A stretch of 64,000 bases of DNA from DATEJJ01 sp039649115. Lineage in GTDB: Bacteria; Actinomycetota; Actinomycetes; Mycobacteriales; Micromonosporaceae. Numbering within the stretch: the first letter of the stretch is position 1; every line of letters starts with the position of its first letter. The notes beneath the pieces are model-generated. The model was not told where the DNA came from. It ran no database searches and saw only the letters and a list, made by a program, of their open reading frames with translations. The position numbers were made by a program, and so were the translations under genes. Below are positions 7,888 to 15,565 of this stretch, piece after piece. The stretch lies in contig JBBWZQ010000096.1 of the NCBI GenBank assembly GCA_039649115.1, positions 1-64,000 of the forward strand, in the 5' to 3' direction.

Positions 7888-9957
7888 ATGGAGCCGACGG
7901 CACGGCGCAACTCGGCACCACCCGAGCGCGAGGAGATCTTCTTCGGCTACGTCGCACTCGTGTGCCTGGCCGCGCTCGCGCTCGTCGGCGCGCAGGTATC
8001 CGGGCTGACCAGCACGCTCCAGCACGCCCCGGGCGGGTACTGGCTGATGGCCGGCCTCGCGGTGCTCGCCGACGCCCGACCGTTGCGCCCCGGCGCCCGG
8101 CGCCAGCTCTCCCCCGTCTGCCCGTCCATCTGCTTCACCTTCGCCATCCTGTTGACCTGGGGATTCGCGCCGGCGGTCGCGGTGCAGGTGGCGGCGGTCG
8201 CGGTGTCCTCGGTCCGGCTCGGGCACCGGCCGTGGCGCGCCACCTTCAACGCGAGCCAGTACGCGCTGGCCTTCGCCGCGGCGTGGGGAGTGCTGCTCGT
8301 CGCGCACGGCCCAGCCGGCATGCTCGCCGCCGCGGCGGCCTGGTTCGGGGTGAACTACCTGCTCGTCAGCATCGCCGTCTGGCTGCGCTTCGGTGGCGGC
8401 TGGTGGCAGTTGCTGCGCCGCACCGCACCGTACGAGGCGCTGTCCACGGGTGCCCTCCTGCTCCTGGCGCCGCTGCTGGCCGCTGCCGCCGGTACCAGCG
8501 CCGCCCTGATCCCGTTCATCCTGGTGCCCCTGTACGCGGTGAACCGGATGGCCCGGCTCGCCGCGGACCAGGAGCAGGCGGCGCGGCTCGACCCGCTGAC
8601 CGGCCTGGACAACCGCAAGGCGCTGATGGCGGAGGTCGCCGACCAGCTCGCCGAGCACGCGCGGCGCGCCGCCGACGCCGCGGCCGGGCGCAGCGAGGGC
8701 ATGGCCGCGCAGCTGGCCCTGCTGGTCCTGGACCTGGACCGGTTCAAGCACGTCAACGACGCGCTCGGCCACGGCGTCGGCGACCGGCTGCTGGTCGAGG
8801 TGAGCCGGCGCATCGCCGCCGCCGTACGCCGGTGCGACCTGGTGGCGCGGCTGGGCGGCGACGAGTTCGCGATCCTCGCGCCCGCACTGGGGCACGTGGA
8901 CGACGCGCGCGCCCTGGCCGGCCGGATCGCCGCCGCGCTGGCCGAGCCGGTCAGCCTCGACGGGCTCCCGCTGGACGTGAGCGGGTCGATCGGCATCGCC
9001 CTCTTCCCCGAGCACGGCGACGACTTCGCCACCCTGATGCGGCACGCCGACGTCGCCATGTACGACGCGAAGACCCGGGGCGACGTGCTCGCCGTGTACG
9101 CGCCCGAGTCCGACCACAACTCGCCCGAGCGCCTGTCCCTGCTCGCCGACCTGCGCCACGCGCTGGAGGACCCGGGCTGCGAGGAGATCGCGTTCTACTA
9201 CCAGCCGCAGGTGGAGCTGCGTACGGGCGACGTGATCGGGGTCGAGGCGCTGCTGCGCTGGCACCATCCCGTGCGCGGGCCGGTCGACCCGGAGGAGCTG
9301 ATCCGGGTGGCCGAGCACAGCGGCGTGATGCGCCTGGTCACGCTCCGGGTGGTCGACGACGTCGTCGCGCAGCTGGCCAAGTGGCAGTCCAACGGGCTGG
9401 GCCTGCGCGCCGCGATCAACGTCAGCGTGCGTGACCTGCACACCGGGGAGATCGTCGACCGGCTCTCCGACCGGCTGGTCCACCACGGGGTCAGCGCCGA
9501 CCAGATCCAGCTGGAGATCACCGAGGGCGCGCTGATGGCCGATCCGCGGCGGGTACTGGTCACGCTGCGCCGGTTGGACCGGCTGGGGGTGGCCCTGTCC
9601 CTCGACGACTTCGGCACCGGGTACTCGTCCATGCAGCACCTGCGCCGGCTCCCGCTGGCCGAGGTGAAGATCGACCGGTCGTTCGTCCTCGGCATGACCG
9701 AGGACCCCGACGACGAGGCGATCGTACGGTCGATCATCGAGCTGGCCGGAGCGCTCGGACTGCGCGTGGTGGCCGAGGGCGTCGAGGACGAAGCCACCTG
9801 GCGCCTGTTGCTGGCCGCCGGCTGCCATGTGGCGCAGGGTTGGTACTACGCCCGCCCGATGCCCGCGGACGAACTGGCTTCCTGGCTGTCCCGCTACCGC
9901 CCGCCGCACCGGATGCTCCCCGAGGCCCGGCGGCAGGGCGTGCTGCGGAGCAAATAG
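7888..9957 (+). CDS. Membrane-bound GGDEF-EAL protein (c-di-GMP synthase/phosphodiesterase)
   Basis: 689 residues: about six N-terminal membrane helices (residues 12-220), a short linker, then GGDEF and EAL domains. GGDEF is intact (LGGDEF near residue 322) with an inhibitory RxxD site (RRCD) five residues before it. The EAL domain has EALLRWHHP near residue 452 and DDFGTGYSS near 572, so both synthesis and hydrolysis of cyclic di-GMP are possible. ATG 7888 is chosen for the strong GGGGGAG six bases upstream; the frame is open to 7786 but without a ribosome site. No dedicated sensory domain is seen beyond the membrane region. It stands alone, upstream of gatC. Confidence 0.92.
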   Translation: MEPTARRNSAPPEREEIFFGYVALVCLAALALVGAQVSGLTSTLQHAPGGYWLMAGLAVLADARPLRPGARRQLSPVCPSICFTFAILLTWGFAPAVAVQVAAVAVSSVRLGHRPWRATFNASQYALAFAAAWGVLLVAHGPAGMLAAAAAWFGVNYLLVSIAVWLRFGGGWWQLLRRTAPYEALSTGALLLLAPLLAAAAGTSAALIPFILVPLYAVNRMARLAADQEQAARLDPLTGLDNRKALMAEVADQLAEHARRAADAAAGRSEGMAAQLALLVLDLDRFKHVNDALGHGVGDRLLVEVSRRIAAAVRRCDLVARLGGDEFAILAPALGHVDDARALAGRIAAALAEPVSLDGLPLDVSGSIGIALFPEHGDDFATLMRHADVAMYDAKTRGDVLAVYAPESDHNSPERLSLLADLRHALEDPGCEEIAFYYQPQVELRTGDVIGVEALLRWHHPVRGPVDPEELIRVAEHSGVMRLVTLRVVDDVVAQLAKWQSNGLGLRAAINVSVRDLHTGEIVDRLSDRLVHHGVSADQIQLEITEGALMADPRRVLVTLRRLDRLGVALSLDDFGTGYSSMQHLRRLPLAEVKIDRSFVLGMTEDPDDEAIVRSIIELAGALGLRVVAEGVEDEATWRLLLAAGCHVAQGWYYARPMPADELASWLSRYRPPHRMLPEARRQGVLRSK

Positions 9958-10024
9958 ACTTTCCGGGTCGGTGCGGGGCGTGACACGCTGCCCGCGATAC
10001 CCGAGATCAACCGAGGGGGCAGTG

Positions 10025-10324
10025 ATGGCCGCCATCTCCCGCGCGGAGGTAGCGCACCTGGCGCACCTGGCGCGGCTCGCCGTGACCGAACAGGAACTGG
10101 ACATCTTCGCCGGGCAGCTCGACGTCATCCTGCAGGCGGTGGCGAGGGTCGGCGAGGTCGCGGCCGCGGACATTCCGCCGACATCCCATTCGGTACCGCT
10201 GACCAACGTGCTGCGCGACGACGTCGTGCAGCCCTGTCTCAGCCAGGCCGAGGCGCTGTCCGGCGCACCGGACACGCGGGACGGGCGCTTCCGGGTGCCG
10301 CGGATCCTGGACGAGGAGGCCTGA
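10025..10324 (+). CDS. gatC: Asp/Glu-tRNA amidotransferase subunit C
   Basis: 99 residues with the GatC pattern (VAHLAHLARLAVTEQEL near the start, C-terminal GRFRVPRILDEEA). GatC wraps around GatA and GatB and stabilises the amidotransferase that converts Glu-tRNA-Gln (and Asp-tRNA-Asn) to the amidated form. ATG 10025 is preceded directly by an in-frame GTG at 10022, so the true start could be one codon earlier; AGGGGGCA lies upstream. The stop is one base before the gatA start, so the three subunits form a tightly packed operon. Confidence 0.96.
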   Translation: MAAISRAEVAHLAHLARLAVTEQELDIFAGQLDVILQAVARVGEVAAADIPPTSHSVPLTNVLRDDVVQPCLSQAEALSGAPDTRDGRFRVPRILDEEA

Positions 10325-10325
10325 G

Positions 10326-11846
10326 GTGAGCGATCTCATCCACGCCACCGCCGCCGAGCTGGCCGCACTGATCGCGACCGGCGAGGCGTCCTCGGTCGAA
10401 GTGACCCGGGCCCACCTGGAGCGGATCGACGCCGTGGACGGCCGGGTGCACGCGTTCCTGCACGTCGACGCGAACGGCGCGCTGGTCGCCGCGGGCGAGG
10501 TCGACGCGCGCCGGGCCGCCGGTGAGCCGCTCGGCCCGCTGGCCGGGGTGCCCGTCGCGGTCAAGGACGTGCTGACGACGCGCGGCGTACCCACGACCTG
10601 CGCCTCCAAGATCCTGGAGGGCTGGCGGCCACCGTACGACTCGACGGTGGTGGCCCGGCTGCGCGAGGCGGGGCTCGTCATCCTCGGCAAGACCAACATG
10701 GACGAGTTCGCGATGGGCTCCTCGACCGAGTACTCGGCGTACGGGCCCACGTTCAACCCCTGGGACCTCACCCGCATCCCGGGCGGCTCGGGCGGCGGCT
10801 CGGCCGCGTCCCTGGCCGCCTACGAGGCGCCGCTGGCCATCGGGAGCGACACCGGTGGCTCGATCCGGCAGCCGGGCGCGGTGACCGGCACGGTCGGCGC
10901 GAAGCCCACCTACGGCGGCACCTCCCGGTACGGGCTGATCGCCTTCTCGTCCAGCCTGGACACGCCCGGCCCGTGCGCCCGTACCGTCCAGGACGCGGCC
11001 CTGCTGCACGCGGTGATCGGCGGTCACGACCCGCGCGACTCGACCTCCATCCCGGCCCCGGTGCCGGCGGTCGTCGAGGCGGCCCGGCAAGGCGCCACCG
11101 GCGACCTGTCCGGCGTGCGGATCGGGCTGGTGAAGGAGTTCGGCGGCGAGCTTGCGGGTCCGCGCGGACGCCAGGGCGCCGAGCCCGGCGTGGCCGCGGC
11201 GGTACGCGAGGCGTTCGAGGCGCTGGTGAAGCTGGGCGCCGAGATCGTCGAGGTGTCCTGCCCGCACTTCCTGTACGCGCTGCCCGCGTACTACCTCATC
11301 GCGCCGAGCGAGTGCTCGTCCAACCTGGCCCGCTTCGACGGCGTCCGGTACGGCCTGCGGGTCGGCGACGACGGCAGCCGCGCGCTGGAGGAGGTCATGT
11401 CGCTGACCCGGGAGGCCGGCTTCGGGCCCGAGGTCAAGCGGCGCATCATCCTCGGCACCTACGCGCTGTCCTCCGGCTACTACGAGGCCTACTACGGGCA
11501 GGCGCAGAAGGTCCGCACGCTCATCACCCGCGACTTCGCCGCCGCCTTCGAGCAGGTCGACGTGCTGGCCGCGCCGACGACCCCGTTCGTGGCGTTCCCG
11601 TTCGGCTCGCGGACCGGCGACCCGTACCAGATGTACCTGGCCGACCTGTACACGATCCCGTCGAACCTCTACGGCGGCCCGGCCGTGTCCATCCCCTGTG
11701 GACTGTCCGAGGGCCTGCCGGTCGGTCTGCAGTTCATGGCGCCCACCATGGCCGACGACCGCATGTACCGCGTCGCCGCCGCACTGGAGACGGTGATCCC
11801 GCCGCTGACCCCGCCCACCCTCCACGATGCTGGAGCGACCGTATGA
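10326..11846 (+). CDS. gatA: Asp/Glu-tRNA amidotransferase subunit A (glutaminase)
   Basis: 506 residues of the amidase-signature family. The Ser-cisSer-Lys catalytic triad can be located: VAVKDVL (Lys near residue 80), the glycine-rich GGSGGGSAAS near 155, and GSDTGGSIRQP near 178 with the nucleophile. It releases ammonia from glutamine for transfer to the misacylated tRNA bound by GatB. Start GTG 10326 lies one base after the gatC stop, and the 3' end overlaps gatB by four bases (ATGA). Length is slightly above the usual 480-490 residues, with a short insert (LAGPRGRQGAEPG) in the middle. Confidence 0.98.
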   Translation: MSDLIHATAAELAALIATGEASSVEVTRAHLERIDAVDGRVHAFLHVDANGALVAAGEVDARRAAGEPLGPLAGVPVAVKDVLTTRGVPTTCASKILEGWRPPYDSTVVARLREAGLVILGKTNMDEFAMGSSTEYSAYGPTFNPWDLTRIPGGSGGGSAASLAAYEAPLAIGSDTGGSIRQPGAVTGTVGAKPTYGGTSRYGLIAFSSSLDTPGPCARTVQDAALLHAVIGGHDPRDSTSIPAPVPAVVEAARQGATGDLSGVRIGLVKEFGGELAGPRGRQGAEPGVAAAVREAFEALVKLGAEIVEVSCPHFLYALPAYYLIAPSECSSNLARFDGVRYGLRVGDDGSRALEEVMSLTREAGFGPEVKRRIILGTYALSSGYYEAYYGQAQKVRTLITRDFAAAFEQVDVLAAPTTPFVAFPFGSRTGDPYQMYLADLYTIPSNLYGGPAVSIPCGLSEGLPVGLQFMAPTMADDRMYRVAAALETVIPPLTPPTLHDAGATV

Positions 11847-13333
11847 CCACCACCGCGGAGGACGTGACCACCCGGTACGAGCCGGTGATCGGGCTGGAGA
11901 CGCACGTCGAGCTGGGTACCCTCACCAAGATGTTCTGCGGCTGCCCGACGGAGTTCGGTGCCGAGCCGAACACCCAGGTGTGCCCGGTCTGCCTCGGCCT
12001 GCCCGGTACCCTTCCGGTGGCCAACCGGGCCGCGATCGAGGCGACCATCCGGATCGGCCTCGCGCTCAACTGCTCCATCGCGACCTGGTGCCGCTTCGCC
12101 CGCAAGAACTACTTCTACCCGGACATGCCGAAGAACTTCCAGATCAGCCAGTACGACGAGCCGCTGTGCGTGGACGGCTTCCTGGACGTGGAGGTCGACG
12201 GGCAGCGCGTGCGGGTGGGCATCGAGCGGGTGCACCTGGAGGAGGACACCGGCAAGACGCTGCACGTGGGCGGCAGCACCGGGCGCATCCACGGCGCGAG
12301 CGAGTCGCTGGTCGACTACAACCGGGCCGGCATCCCGCTGGTGGAGATCGTGACCAGGCCGGTGCCCGGCACGGGTGCGGCGGCTCCCGTGGTGGCCCGT
12401 GCCTACGTGACCGAGCTGCGCGACCTGGTCCGCGCGCTGGGTGTGTCGGACGTCCGGATGGAGCAGGGGTCGCTGCGCTGCGACGTCAACGTGTCGCTGA
12501 ACCGGCCCGGCGAGCCGTGGGGCACCCGCAGCGAGACGAAGAACGTCAACTCCCTGCGCAGCGTCGAGCGCGCGGTCCGGTCGGAGATCATCCGGCAGGC
12601 GGCGGTACTCGACTCGGGCGGCCGGGTGGTGCAGGAGACCCGGCACTTCCACGAGGACACCGGCAACACGACGTCCGGCCGCAGCAAGGAGGAGGCCACC
12701 GACTACCGGTACTTCCCCGAGCCCGACCTGGTGCCGCTGGCCCCGGATCCGGAGTGGGTGGCCCGGCTGCGGGAAGAACTGCCCGAACTGCCCCGCGCCC
12801 GGCGCGACCGGCTCCAGGAGGCCTGGGGTCTGTCCGATCTGGACATGCAGTCGGCGCTCAACGCGGGTGCGGTGGAGCTGATCGAGGCGACCGTGGCCGA
12901 GGGTACGAGCCCGGAGGCGGCCCGCAAGTGGTGGCTGGGCGAGCTGGCCCGCCGCGCCAACGAGCAGGGCCTGGAGCTGGCCGCGGTGGGCGCCACACCG
13001 GCGCACGTGGCCGAGCTCCAGCGGCTCGTGGACAGTGGGCGGCTGACCGACAAGCTGGCGCGCGCCGTGCTGGAGGGCGTCGTCAGCGGGGAGGGCACGC
13101 CATCCGAGATCATGGCGGCGCGCGGCCTGGAGGTGGTCTCCGACACCGGTGCGCTGCAGGCGGCCGTGGACGCGGCGATCGCCGCGAATGCCGAGGTGGC
13201 GCAGAAGGTACGCGACGGAAAGGTCGCCGCGGCCGGGGTACTCGTCGGCGCCGTCATGAAGTCCACGAAGGGGCAGGCGGACGCGAAGACGGTGCGGGAG
13301 CTGGTGCTGTCCCGGCTGGGCGTGACCGGCTGA
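11843..13333 (+). CDS. gatB: Asp/Glu-tRNA amidotransferase subunit B
   Basis: 496 residues. The N-terminal kinase-like cradle has YEPVIGLETHVEL and the two zinc cysteine pairs (FCGCPTEFG ... VCPVCLGLPG). The motif KNYFYPDMPKNFQISQYD follows, then the C-terminal helical and YqeY domains that bind tRNA. GatB phosphorylates the misacylated glutamate or aspartate and accepts ammonia. ATG 11843 overlaps the gatA stop (ATGA), which decides the start; the frame is open far upstream only as a shadow of gatA. The gene ends three bases before the convergent small-gene operon. Confidence 0.98.
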   Translation: MTTTAEDVTTRYEPVIGLETHVELGTLTKMFCGCPTEFGAEPNTQVCPVCLGLPGTLPVANRAAIEATIRIGLALNCSIATWCRFARKNYFYPDMPKNFQISQYDEPLCVDGFLDVEVDGQRVRVGIERVHLEEDTGKTLHVGGSTGRIHGASESLVDYNRAGIPLVEIVTRPVPGTGAAAPVVARAYVTELRDLVRALGVSDVRMEQGSLRCDVNVSLNRPGEPWGTRSETKNVNSLRSVERAVRSEIIRQAAVLDSGGRVVQETRHFHEDTGNTTSGRSKEEATDYRYFPEPDLVPLAPDPEWVARLREELPELPRARRDRLQEAWGLSDLDMQSALNAGAVELIEATVAEGTSPEAARKWWLGELARRANEQGLELAAVGATPAHVAELQRLVDSGRLTDKLARAVLEGVVSGEGTPSEIMAARGLEVVSDTGALQAAVDAAIAANAEVAQKVRDGKVAAAGVLVGAVMKSTKGQADAKTVRELVLSRLGVTG

Positions 13334-13336
13334 AAG

Positions 13337-13540
13337 TTACCAGGCGAAGCTGGCGGCGCGGTTGAACTTGGCCGGATCGAGCCCGGCGGCGAGCAGCACC
13401 TTGTCGCAGTTGCGGCGGGTCGCGCACGCGCCGACCGGCGTCGCACAGGCGAGGCAGCCACCCGCGCCGTTGTCGCGGTGGTGCCGGTACAGGTCGATGC
13501 AGATCTCCAGCAGCGCACCCTGGCGCAGGCTCTTGGTCAC
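13337..13540 (-). CDS. Small cysteine-rich protein, function unknown (third gene of a coupled operon)
   Basis: 67 residues, not recognised. Its five cysteines (LEICIDLYRHH, GGCLACATPVGACATRRNC) could form a small metal-binding site. GTG 13540 overlaps the stop of the gene before it (GTGA), so translation is coupled; an in-frame extension upstream runs through that gene in another phase and is not credible. The operon of three small genes is divergent from an XRE/DUF5753 regulator and its DUF397 partner. In actinobacteria such regulator pairs are often surrounded by small variable proteins of unknown role; a link is inference from position. Confidence 0.7.
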   Translation of the reverse strand: MTKSLRQGALLEICIDLYRHHRDNGAGGCLACATPVGACATRRNCDKVLLAAGLDPAKFNRAASFAW

Positions 13541-13854
13541 CGCGCACCTACCAAATCTCGGTTGAACCAGGCGAATTCTCTGGTGGGCATGGTCATGTCC
13601 ACGGGGGCGGTCCGGTGGCCCGGACGGCGCCGGGGCAGCTGCCCGTACCGGCTGATCCTGGCCGCCGCGGCCTGGCGTGGCGGGCACGGATCCGGTACCA
13701 GGCAGATCTGGCAGATCCCGCCCCGGCCGGAGGCGGCGTGCTGGTCGACGATGGCCTGCGCCGCGTCGAGGTGTTCCCACGCGGCGCGGCTGAGGTAAAC
13801 GGTGGGCGAGCCGCGCGCCGGCGCAGCCGGCCCGCGCCGGAGGTCGACGGTCAT
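13537..13854 (-). CDS. Small protein with a CxxC motif, function unknown (second gene of the coupled operon)
   Basis: 105 residues, not recognised. It has a helical stretch TVYLSRAAWEHLDAAQAI, a CxxC pair in GGICQICLVPDPC, then an Arg-rich segment and the C-terminal TREFAWFNRDLVG. ATG 13854 overlaps the previous stop (ATGA) and its own stop overlaps the next GTG (GTGA), the mark of tight translational coupling. The longer frame up to 14118 is a shadow of the first gene. A structural zinc site is possible; no enzyme motif is visible. Confidence 0.7.
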   Translation of the reverse strand: MTVDLRRGPAAPARGSPTVYLSRAAWEHLDAAQAIVDQHAASGRGGICQICLVPDPCPPRQAAAARISRYGQLPRRRPGHRTAPVDMTMPTREFAWFNRDLVGAR

Positions 13855-14048
13855 CGCACGGAGGCTCCTCTGTTCAGGCCGACCACGGCGGGCGGGCGCG
13901 CCACACCCGCGTGGCTGCCGCACTGCGAACACGAGAGCGACTTCCCGCATTGCGTGCACCATCGCGACGAGCGTTTGAAGGTGAGCAGCCCGGCGCCGAA
14001 GCCGAGCAGCCCGGCGATGGCTGCGATCAGAGCAAACGCCCAAGTCAC
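13851..14048 (-). CDS. Small membrane protein with a C-terminal zinc-ribbon-like tail (first gene of the coupled operon)
   Basis: 65 residues: one N-terminal membrane helix (FALIAAIAGLLGFGAGLLTF, about residues 4-23), a short basic patch (KRSSR), then two CxxC pairs in WCTQCGKSLSCSQCGSH. The topology suggests a membrane anchor with a cytosolic metal-binding knuckle. GTG 14048 is supported by GGGGAGG nine bases upstream; the frame is open further but has no ribosome site there. It is the lead gene of the three-gene run and is divergent from the XRE regulator, with about 250 bp between the starts. Confidence 0.75.
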   Translation of the reverse strand: MTWAFALIAAIAGLLGFGAGLLTFKRSSRWCTQCGKSLSCSQCGSHAGVARPPAVVGLNRGASVR

Positions 14049-14300
14049 TTGCAGTACCTCCCCTTCGTAGGAGTGGTGTGCTGCGGCCGGACCGGGAGGC
14101 ACGCTCCGGCCGCTGCACACCCCCGTCCTCCCCTGGTCACCCGCGACCGCCGTCGCTGCGACTACCGGCAGCAGGGACACCCGGTGGATGAGGTCATGTA
14201 CAGGATGCACCGCCTCCCGGTGCAATGCAATTCCCGAATTCGCTCTGTTGACTTCCGATTACTTGGCGTTCCGGACCGGAAGGTGCAAGACTCGTCAGCC

Positions 14301-15143
14301 GTGACAAGCTCTCCTACGGTGCGTCGTCGGCGGATAGCCCGTGAGTTGCGCCAGCTCCGGGAGCGGGCGAGCATGACGCTCGACCAGGCGGCCCGGCAGC
14401 TCGACATGTCCAAGAGCAACCTGTCCCGCATCGAGAACGCGCAGATCGGCGTCAAGCCCCGCGATGTGCGGGCGGCGCTCGCCCTGTACCAGGTGACCGG
14501 CGCCGACGCGGAGGCGCTGATCGAGATCGCCCGGGGTGCCCAGCAGCGTGGCTGGTGGCAGAACTACGGCGACGTGCTGCCCGACTGGTTCGAGTTCTAC
14601 GTCGGCCTGGAGGCCGAGGCGTCGATCGTGCGCAGCTACGAGGCGGAGTCCGTGCCCGGGCTGCTGCAGACCGAGGACTACGCCCGGGCGATGTACGTGC
14701 TGACCGCCGGGGAGACCGACCTCGACCGGAAGGTGCAGGCCCGGATCCAGCGGCAGGCCGTGCTGCACCGTGAACCGCCCGCCGATCTGCACGTGGTGCT
14801 CAACGAGGCGGTGCTGGTGCGCCCGGTCGGTGGTGCGCGGGTGATGGCACAGCAACTGGATCACCTTGCTGATCTTGCGAAGCTACCGAACGTGACGCTG
14901 CGGGTGCTCCCGTTCGCGAATGGCGGGCACCCGGCCATGACAACACCCTACGTGATACTCAACTTTGCCGACGCACCCGAAGAATCGATCGTCTACCTGG
15001 AGAATCTGACGAACGGGCAAGTACTGGAGGAGCCGGAACACGTCAGAGGGTATAACCTTGTCCACGACAAGCTGACCGGATTGACGCTCGACGCGGATGA
15101 CTCGATCGCCCAACTTCGGAACGCTGCTCGTAATATGAAGTAA
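14301..15143 (+). CDS. XRE-family transcriptional regulator with DUF5753 domain
   Basis: 280 residues. The N-terminal helix-turn-helix (RRRRIARELRQLRERASMTL ... KSNLSRIEN, residues 8-55) is followed by the DUF5753 ligand-like domain with GLLQTEDYARAM and the C-terminal LEEPEHVRGYNLVHDKL. This is the WhiJ-like class that actinobacteria carry in many copies, typically beside a DUF397 gene, as here. GTG 14301 gives a normal N-terminus; a TTGACT at 14248 may be its -35 box. The 3' half is clearly lower in G+C than neighbouring genes, consistent with an accessory, laterally mobile module. Confidence 0.92.
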   Translation: MTSSPTVRRRRIARELRQLRERASMTLDQAARQLDMSKSNLSRIENAQIGVKPRDVRAALALYQVTGADAEALIEIARGAQQRGWWQNYGDVLPDWFEFYVGLEAEASIVRSYEAESVPGLLQTEDYARAMYVLTAGETDLDRKVQARIQRQAVLHREPPADLHVVLNEAVLVRPVGGARVMAQQLDHLADLAKLPNVTLRVLPFANGGHPAMTTPYVILNFADAPEESIVYLENLTNGQVLEEPEHVRGYNLVHDKLTGLTLDADDSIAQLRNAARNMK

Positions 15144-15185
15144 TTGTTCTCCTCCTCAACCGTTCGACGTGACAAGGGGTGCGGA

Positions 15186-15389
15186 ATGGCCGCCCTGAAC
15201 CTCGCCGGCGCTGCCTGGCGCAAGAGCTCACGCAGCAGCGGCAACGGAAACTGCGTCGAGGTCGCGTTCCTCGACAAGGCCGTCGCGGTCCGCGACAGCA
15301 AGGACCGGAGCGGGCCGGTTCTGATCTTCACCGCAGCCGAGTGGGACGCCTTCGTGGCGGGTGCACTGGACGGCGAATTCGATCTCTGA
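15186..15389 (+). CDS. DUF397 protein, partner of the XRE/DUF5753 regulator
   Basis: 67 residues with the full DUF397 pattern: AAWRKSSRSSGNGNCVEVAF, VAVRDSKDRSGPVL and FTAAEWDAFVAG. DUF397 proteins are thought to antagonise or bind the neighbouring XRE/DUF5753 regulator (the BldB/WhiJ-type system). ATG 15186 follows AAGGGG at good spacing and lies 42 bp after the regulator stop, so both are probably on one transcript. Confidence 0.93.
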   Translation: MAALNLAGAAWRKSSRSSGNGNCVEVAFLDKAVAVRDSKDRSGPVLIFTAAEWDAFVAGALDGEFDL

Positions 15390-15565
15390 TCCGGCACGGC
15401 GGATCAATGGCGACCCGCGACAGGGTCGTTGCGTGCTTTCTGAGGGGCCTCATTGCGCGCTGCAATCTGTTCCTTACTCTGCGTTTAGGCAAATGGCATC
15501 GCATTTCGGCGATTCTGCAAATGCCATCGCGTCACTCCCGTTTCACGAGTAACAGCCCGAGTCCC
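15390..15565. repeat. Non-coding, lower-GC gap with an imperfect 13-bp direct repeat
   Basis: No gene is evident in these 176 bp. CAAATGGCATCGC (15490-15502) recurs as CAAATGCCATCGC (15518-15530), a 28-bp period. The inner ATGGCAT and ATGCCAT are also inverted with respect to each other, so the pair can form a 7-bp hairpin. Base composition is noticeably lower in G+C than the flanking genes. It could be a transcription stop for the DUF397 gene or a protein-binding site; nothing decides this. Confidence 0.45.
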
